Below, piece by piece: positions 60,146 through 64,000 of a stretch of DNA of 64,000 nucleotides. The notes beneath the pieces were generated by a model. That model made no database searches. It saw only the letters and a program-made list of their open reading frames with translations, and was not told where the DNA came from. The stretch covers positions 1-64,000 of the forward strand of contig NZ_QNRV01000011.1 of assembly GCF_003315195.1 (NCBI RefSeq), in the 5' to 3' direction. The stretch is from Sutterella wadsworthensis. Lineage in GTDB: Bacteria > Pseudomonadota > Gammaproteobacteria > Burkholderiales > Burkholderiaceae_F. The first letter of the stretch is position 1, and each line of letters begins with the position of its first letter. Both the position numbers and the translations under genes were made by a program.

Positions 60146-60179
60146 TGCGCTGATTTGAAATCTGATAGAGCCGTCAGTA

Positions 60180-60219
60180 TTCGGGCGGCCGCCTTTTTCG
60201 GGCGGCCGCCCGAAGTTTT
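60180..60219 (+). terminator. Terminator of gltBD
   Basis: A perfect 14-bp stem (60180-60193 with 60201-60214) followed by T residues. Confidence 0.9.
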
Positions 60220-60265
60220 AAGGGCTCCGCAGAGCGCTTCACGTGCGAGAATGGGTCCTCAACTT

Positions 60266-60337
60266 ATCGAGGACGACCTCGATCCGGCTGCGCCGCAATA
60301 AGGGGCAGTCTGGGAACTCTTGCCCGGGACGGCCCGG
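60266..60337 (+). promoter_or_regulatory. Guanidine-II (mini-ykkC) riboswitch
   Basis: Two hairpins with ACGR tetraloops: ATCGAGG-ACGA-CCTCGAT at 60266-60283 (7 bp, perfect) and CCGGG-ACGG-CCCGG at 60324-60337. This pair is the defining feature of the guanidine-II class, whose hairpins bind guanidinium and expose the downstream ribosome-binding site. It lies just before a Gdx-type SMR gene, its usual partner. Confidence 0.85.
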
Positions 60338-60368
60338 AGCTTCATTCTTTTTCAGGAAGGAGGCCTCT

Positions 60369-60683
60369 GTGGCCTGGATTTACTTAATTGCGGCAGGCAT
60401 TCTTGAAACGCTTTGGGCCGTTGCCATGAAGGCTTCAAATGGTTTCACGCTGCTGATTCCGTCCCTTATCACTGTGCTCGCGATGATTGGCTCAGTCGCG
60501 CTCCTTGCGCTTGCCATGAGGACGCTGCCGCTCGGCACGGCATATGTCGTCTGGACGGGGATCGGCGCTGTCGGTGCGTTTGCGGCGGGCGTCGTTATGT
60601 TCGGCGAATCACTCTCACTCATGCGGGTGACTGCAGCAGGCTTCATTGTTGTCGGATTGATCATGATGAAGGCCTCGGCCTGA
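60369..60683 (+). CDS. gdx: Guanidinium exporter Gdx (SugE-type SMR transporter)
   Basis: A 104-residue small multidrug-resistance family protein with four membrane helices that works as a dual-topology dimer. Glu13 in LIAAGILETLWAVAMKAS is the proton/cation site. GTAYVVWTGIGAVGAFAAGVV near residue 57 and the WAVAMKAS stretch fit the SugE/Gdx subgroup, which exports guanidinium. GTG 60369 is chosen: AAGGAGG lies five bases upstream, and the upstream frame runs through the riboswitch. Confidence 0.9.
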   Translation: MAWIYLIAAGILETLWAVAMKASNGFTLLIPSLITVLAMIGSVALLALAMRTLPLGTAYVVWTGIGAVGAFAAGVVMFGESLSLMRVTAAGFIVVGLIMMKASA

Positions 60684-60801
60684 GCTGTGTCAATATAAGT
60701 CGTACTAATATGAATACCATCGTGACGACTTACAACAATTAAAGGTTTCAGACGGTAAACTTTTAAAAGTGCCTCATCCGTAAACTGATGCTATGTTGTA
60801 T

Positions 60802-60815
60802 CTGACATATGTCAG
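60802..60815. promoter_or_regulatory. Perfect palindrome before the helicase-like gene
   Basis: CTGACATATGTCAG is a 14-bp perfect palindrome ending seven bases before ATG 60822, a likely operator. TATGTT just upstream may be a -10 box. Confidence 0.5.
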
Positions 60816-60821
60816 TGGAAA

Positions 60822-63800
60822 ATGAGCAAAATATTTTCTTATAGCGGTCTCCGTGCAATTATGACGAATAGTAATAATTTAGAAGAACAAAAAGATATTT
60901 ATGGGAACTCGAATGATCAGGTTGCCAGTGTATTTGGATTTATCAGAGAGCTCGCGAAGATTAAAAATAAGAAAATATTTCACGTTAAAGATGTCGAAAA
61001 GAAAATCTGGATTGATAAAATTAAACAAGATCAATTGCCAGGAATTCGCTTTGGGGATGGCCATCAAACATGGGTGATGCAGGTCGCCAATTTGCCAATT
61101 CCAGGTTGCCCGCTGCCTTCAAAAGAGATAGCTGCATGGTTGAAGGAACCAAATTATGATGATCCAGATTGGGATCCAAATACGGCTATAATTCCCTTCA
61201 AAAAAATAGCTTCAAATGTTTTATTTTCGAGTAATGAACCTAATCAAACTGAATTTATCACAATTCAGTTTGAAGATGATGACGATCGAGTGAAGCAATT
61301 TCATCATTGGTTAGGTGTCAGAGAGTCTTGGAAGATTAATTTGGCCAAGACGAAAAAAACTCGCGAATGGTACCTCCGGTTTAATGAAATTCTTCAAGAA
61401 GTTGAAAATTCCAATTTAAGAAAGGAAATTGTTCTTGGTAATTTCATCTTCTCCTCAAGAGAAGATGAAGGCTTGCCGGCGCCCGTGTTATATCCGTTAG
61501 TAACAAGGCGATTAACAATTGAATTGGGTGTCGATCAATACAATCGCAGTATTATTGAATTGAAGCCTGATGAAGAAGAAGGAATTTTTAATGATAGTTT
61601 ATTGACTTATTTTGCTGAAGTCGGTTTTAATCCTAAAGCAAAAGAGGGGCTGAGAGAAGCTGTTATTGATGCAGCTGGAGATCTTATCAATGGTGATGAC
61701 TATGAGGATCTTTTTCGTAATTTTATATTGAAACTTCACCCTCGAGCGAATTGGTTAGGCAAGAGCACATCTCCTTCGCCTGATTTTCCAACTGAAGCGG
61801 ATTTTTTGCTATATGAATATCCAATCCTGATGCTTCGAGACCGTATTTTGGGTTTGGATACAGCAATTGACCGCATCAGAAAAACAATTGCTATTTCTGG
61901 GAAAGTTCCCAACCATTTACAAAACGTGATTTGTGAATGTAAAAAAAATCAAAAATATACGGATCACGGAGAGGAAACATATGAACAGCGTCTTGCTGCT
62001 ACGGCAGGTGAGGACCCGGACATTTTACTAGCGAAAGCTGCGAACAAAGAACAGCTGATGATTGCTCGCCGTATCCGTGAAGCTGGGTCTGTCGTTGTGC
62101 AGGGCCCGCCGGGGACGGGTAAGACACATACTATTGCTAATCTGATAGGTCATTTTCTATCAGAAGGTAAACGTATTTTGGTCACAAGCCAAAAGACAAA
62201 AGCGCTGTCTGTACTCAAGGACAAACTTCCTATAAGTTTTCGAGATCTCTGTGTCTCACGTGTTTCTGAAAATCAAAAAGAAATTTTAGATACTGCCTCG
62301 CGTTTTTCTGAACGGATTGAAAGCCTAAATTCTCGAGACGAACAGCGACTTATTGAGACGTTGACGGCTGAACGCTTAAACTTGCTTAATGACTTGGTTG
62401 AAGTTCGTGATGCCATTTTTTCTCAACTTAATCAGGAGATTGGATCCATTTCTTTTGATGGAGAAAGTTTAAGTCTTAAGGCAGTTGCGAAAAAACTGCA
62501 TGAACAGGATAGATTGCTCGCACTTATACCGGGCAGAACAATTGATGTGCCGTCGTTTCCATTATCAGAAGAAGAATATGAGCTGCTGACAAAATGGCGA
62601 GGTTCACAGAAAGATGATGATATTGAATCATTAAATCAGGAAATTCCGGCCTTAGATAGATTGATGCCGGTTGCCAACTTTGATGCTGCAATTACTGAAC
62701 TTAAAAATATTGAATCTTTTGAGAAGCCTGATGTAATTTCCAAAGTTATAAAGCGTACTGATATAAAAGGGTTAAATACAACTATACTTCAGATGACCAA
62801 GGGATTGCCGAACTTTAGTTTTCCAACGAAGAACGGAAATAAAATAGTGGAAGTGTGGAACGGCGTAAAAGATGTATTTACTATCTTTGATGATGCTTTG
62901 AAATATCCCATGATCAACCTAGCATTTATTGCTGGTTTTGGAGATAAGGTTAAGGCTTTATCTTTTGAGAAATTATTGAACTCGATGGTTGCTGCTAAGG
63001 AGTCAGAGCGACTTTATAAAGAAGTTGAGTTGGATTATGAAGTAAATTTTGCTAACGATTGCCTGAAAGATCAGAATTGGATTGAGTCTTTTATAAAATT
63101 TAGAAATGCGGCTCCTAATGGTCAGCCAAGTTGGTTATGGAAGCTGAGTAATGGGTCTATTTGCAAAAAAATTGAACAGGTGACCGTCAATGGAAAAACC
63201 CCAAATACAACGGAGGCCGTTAATGCCGTTAAGCTGCGAATTGAAATGTTTCAAACTCGCCAGAGTTTTAACCGTCTATGGAACCGTTTACTAAATGATT
63301 CAGACGTTAATGAATTGAGCGCAGAGGATCTGGATAACACTTTTGAAGTTATTTATCGTAAATATTTCGTTAGATTGCAGAATGCCTTAACTTTAAAAAG
63401 GGGAGTTGTGGACCCATTAATCAAATCTTGGCGAGAGATGGGGGTGAATGTTGATTCTCTCTTTAATCCTGCGCAAGATTCGAGTGAAAAAGAGCAGATT
63501 GAATTTTTCCGTAAAAGGTTTCTTCCGGCATCAAAGGCCGCGATGGAGATTGTTGGTCGTGAAACAAGACGATTTGAAATTGATCTGCTGCTCAATAATT
63601 ACCAAAATTATTTAGAGTCATTTGGAACAACTGCTGTTGGAATGGATTTATGGCTTGCTGTCGGCGAACGAAGCGAAAAGTATAAAGATGCATATGAAAA
63701 TATTGAGAGACTTAATGAAATAAGACCAGTCTATGAAAGGTGGCGAGTTGTTTTTAATAAACTCGCTTCTGCAGCTCCAATTTTTGCAGAGAGATTAAAG

Positions 63801-64000
63801 TCAGCAAAGGCTATTTCTGAGAGCGAGCATCCTATTTATTCAGAATTATCCAAAGCATGGCGTATAAAACAACTGGAGCAAATATTTAATTCAAAAACAT
63901 CAACGAATCTTAAATCTTTACAACGAAAGGCCGCAGATCTTTCTAGAAAATATAGATCGCAAACTGAGAAACTGGCTGCAGCCAAGGCTTGGCTTGCTGC
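60822..64000 (+). CDS. Large superfamily 1 helicase-like protein, partial at window edge
   Basis: An open frame of more than 1059 codons without a stop before the window end. Residues 1-420 have no firm match; ELGVDQYNRSIIELKPDEEEG near 230 recalls the N-terminal region of AAA_11/DUF4011-type helicases. Walker A is GPPGTGKTHTIANLI from residue 428, followed by GKRILVTSQKTKALSVLKDKL. After it comes a long helical insert, probably coiled coil, reaching the edge; the remaining helicase motifs and any nuclease domain would lie beyond. The sequence is clearly A+T-rich with A/T third positions, unlike the rest of the window, a sign of transfer. Related proteins occur among phage-defence genes; that role is only a suggestion. 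ATG 60861 is another start. Confidence 0.7.
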   Translation, partial: MSKIFSYSGLRAIMTNSNNLEEQKDIYGNSNDQVASVFGFIRELAKIKNKKIFHVKDVEKKIWIDKIKQDQLPGIRFGDGHQTWVMQVANLPIPGCPLPSKEIAAWLKEPNYDDPDWDPNTAIIPFKKIASNVLFSSNEPNQTEFITIQFEDDDDRVKQFHHWLGVRESWKINLAKTKKTREWYLRFNEILQEVENSNLRKEIVLGNFIFSSREDEGLPAPVLYPLVTRRLTIELGVDQYNRSIIELKPDEEEGIFNDSLLTYFAEVGFNPKAKEGLREAVIDAAGDLINGDDYEDLFRNFILKLHPRANWLGKSTSPSPDFPTEADFLLYEYPILMLRDRILGLDTAIDRIRKTIAISGKVPNHLQNVICECKKNQKYTDHGEETYEQRLAATAGEDPDILLAKAANKEQLMIARRIREAGSVVVQGPPGTGKTHTIANLIGHFLSEGKRILVTSQKTKALSVLKDKLPISFRDLCVSRVSENQKEILDTASRFSERIESLNSRDEQRLIETLTAERLNLLNDLVEVRDAIFSQLNQEIGSISFDGESLSLKAVAKKLHEQDRLLALIPGRTIDVPSFPLSEEEYELLTKWRGSQKDDDIESLNQEIPALDRLMPVANFDAAITELKNIESFEKPDVISKVIKRTDIKGLNTTILQMTKGLPNFSFPTKNGNKIVEVWNGVKDVFTIFDDALKYPMINLAFIAGFGDKVKALSFEKLLNSMVAAKESERLYKEVELDYEVNFANDCLKDQNWIESFIKFRNAAPNGQPSWLWKLSNGSICKKIEQVTVNGKTPNTTEAVNAVKLRIEMFQTRQSFNRLWNRLLNDSDVNELSAEDLDNTFEVIYRKYFVRLQNALTLKRGVVDPLIKSWREMGVNVDSLFNPAQDSSEKEQIEFFRKRFLPASKAAMEIVGRETRRFEIDLLLNNYQNYLESFGTTAVGMDLWLAVGERSEKYKDAYENIERLNEIRPVYERWRVVFNKLASAAPIFAERLKSAKAISESEHPIYSELSKAWRIKQLEQIFNSKTSTNLKSLQRKAADLSRKYRSQTEKLAAAKAWLA

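Noticed and set aside
60243-60368. Longer N-terminus for the Gdx gene
   Set aside because: This stretch is the guanidine-II riboswitch; the GTG at 60369 has an ideal ribosome-binding site and gives the normal SMR length.

Overview
The window is about 64 kb of a moderately G+C-rich chromosome. Gene content and family resemblance suggest a gut betaproteobacterium of the Sutterellaceae type: three bile-acid:sodium-symporter (BASS) paralogs, a GsiABCD-like peptide importer, LpxH, AccA, CysS and GltBD. This placement is an inference from protein families only; no rRNA is present.

Layout. 1-9.5 kb holds three BASS transporters, an orphan substrate-binding protein and a nucleoside-use operon (PfkB sugar kinase, nucleoside hydrolase, Crp/Fnr-like regulator). 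9.8-14.1 kb, minus strand, holds envelope export genes (DUF3261-like lipoprotein, a 58-residue lipoprotein, an MMPL exporter) and a nitroreductase. 14.2-19.6 kb is gsiABCD, followed by an M20 amidohydrolase, RarD, an FAA-hydrolase-fold protein, LpxH, two cyclophilins, a TPR protein, cysS, accA and tRNA-Ser(UGA). 29.2-42.9 kb is an accessory region: IS21- and IS1634-like remnants, a type I restriction-modification locus with a GIY-YIG/DUF4357 gene, a serine-recombinase relic, a Fic toxin with an HTH-VbhA antitoxin, an IstA fragment, and a PIN toxin-antitoxin pair between two copies of a transporter 3' end. 43-60.7 kb is mostly core: C69 dipeptidase, NAD synthase, a LolA-like/acyltransferase/glycosyltransferase set, a Kef-type antiporter, IlvE, GltBD, and a Gdx guanidinium exporter under a guanidine-II riboswitch. 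From 60.8 kb to the right edge is an A+T-rich open reading frame for a large superfamily 1 helicase-like protein, cut by the window end.

The most interesting signals are non-coding. Two minus-strand RNAs flank the tandem BASS pair. Each has a sigma70-like promoter with a Fur-box-like palindrome between -35 and -10, a self-closing multi-arm fold, a hairpin whose loop contains AGGGGUC, a shared UCUCCUGU segment and a strong terminator. They look like paralogous, possibly iron-regulated small RNAs. In addition, all three BASS genes carry a hairpin with a 7-nt loop between a purine-rich ribosome-binding site and the start codon. Further points of interest are a frameshifted hsdR tail, an export/glycolipid gene set resembling aryl-polyene loci split into two parts 33 kb apart, and an A AAA AAG slippery heptamer in front of the MMPL gene.
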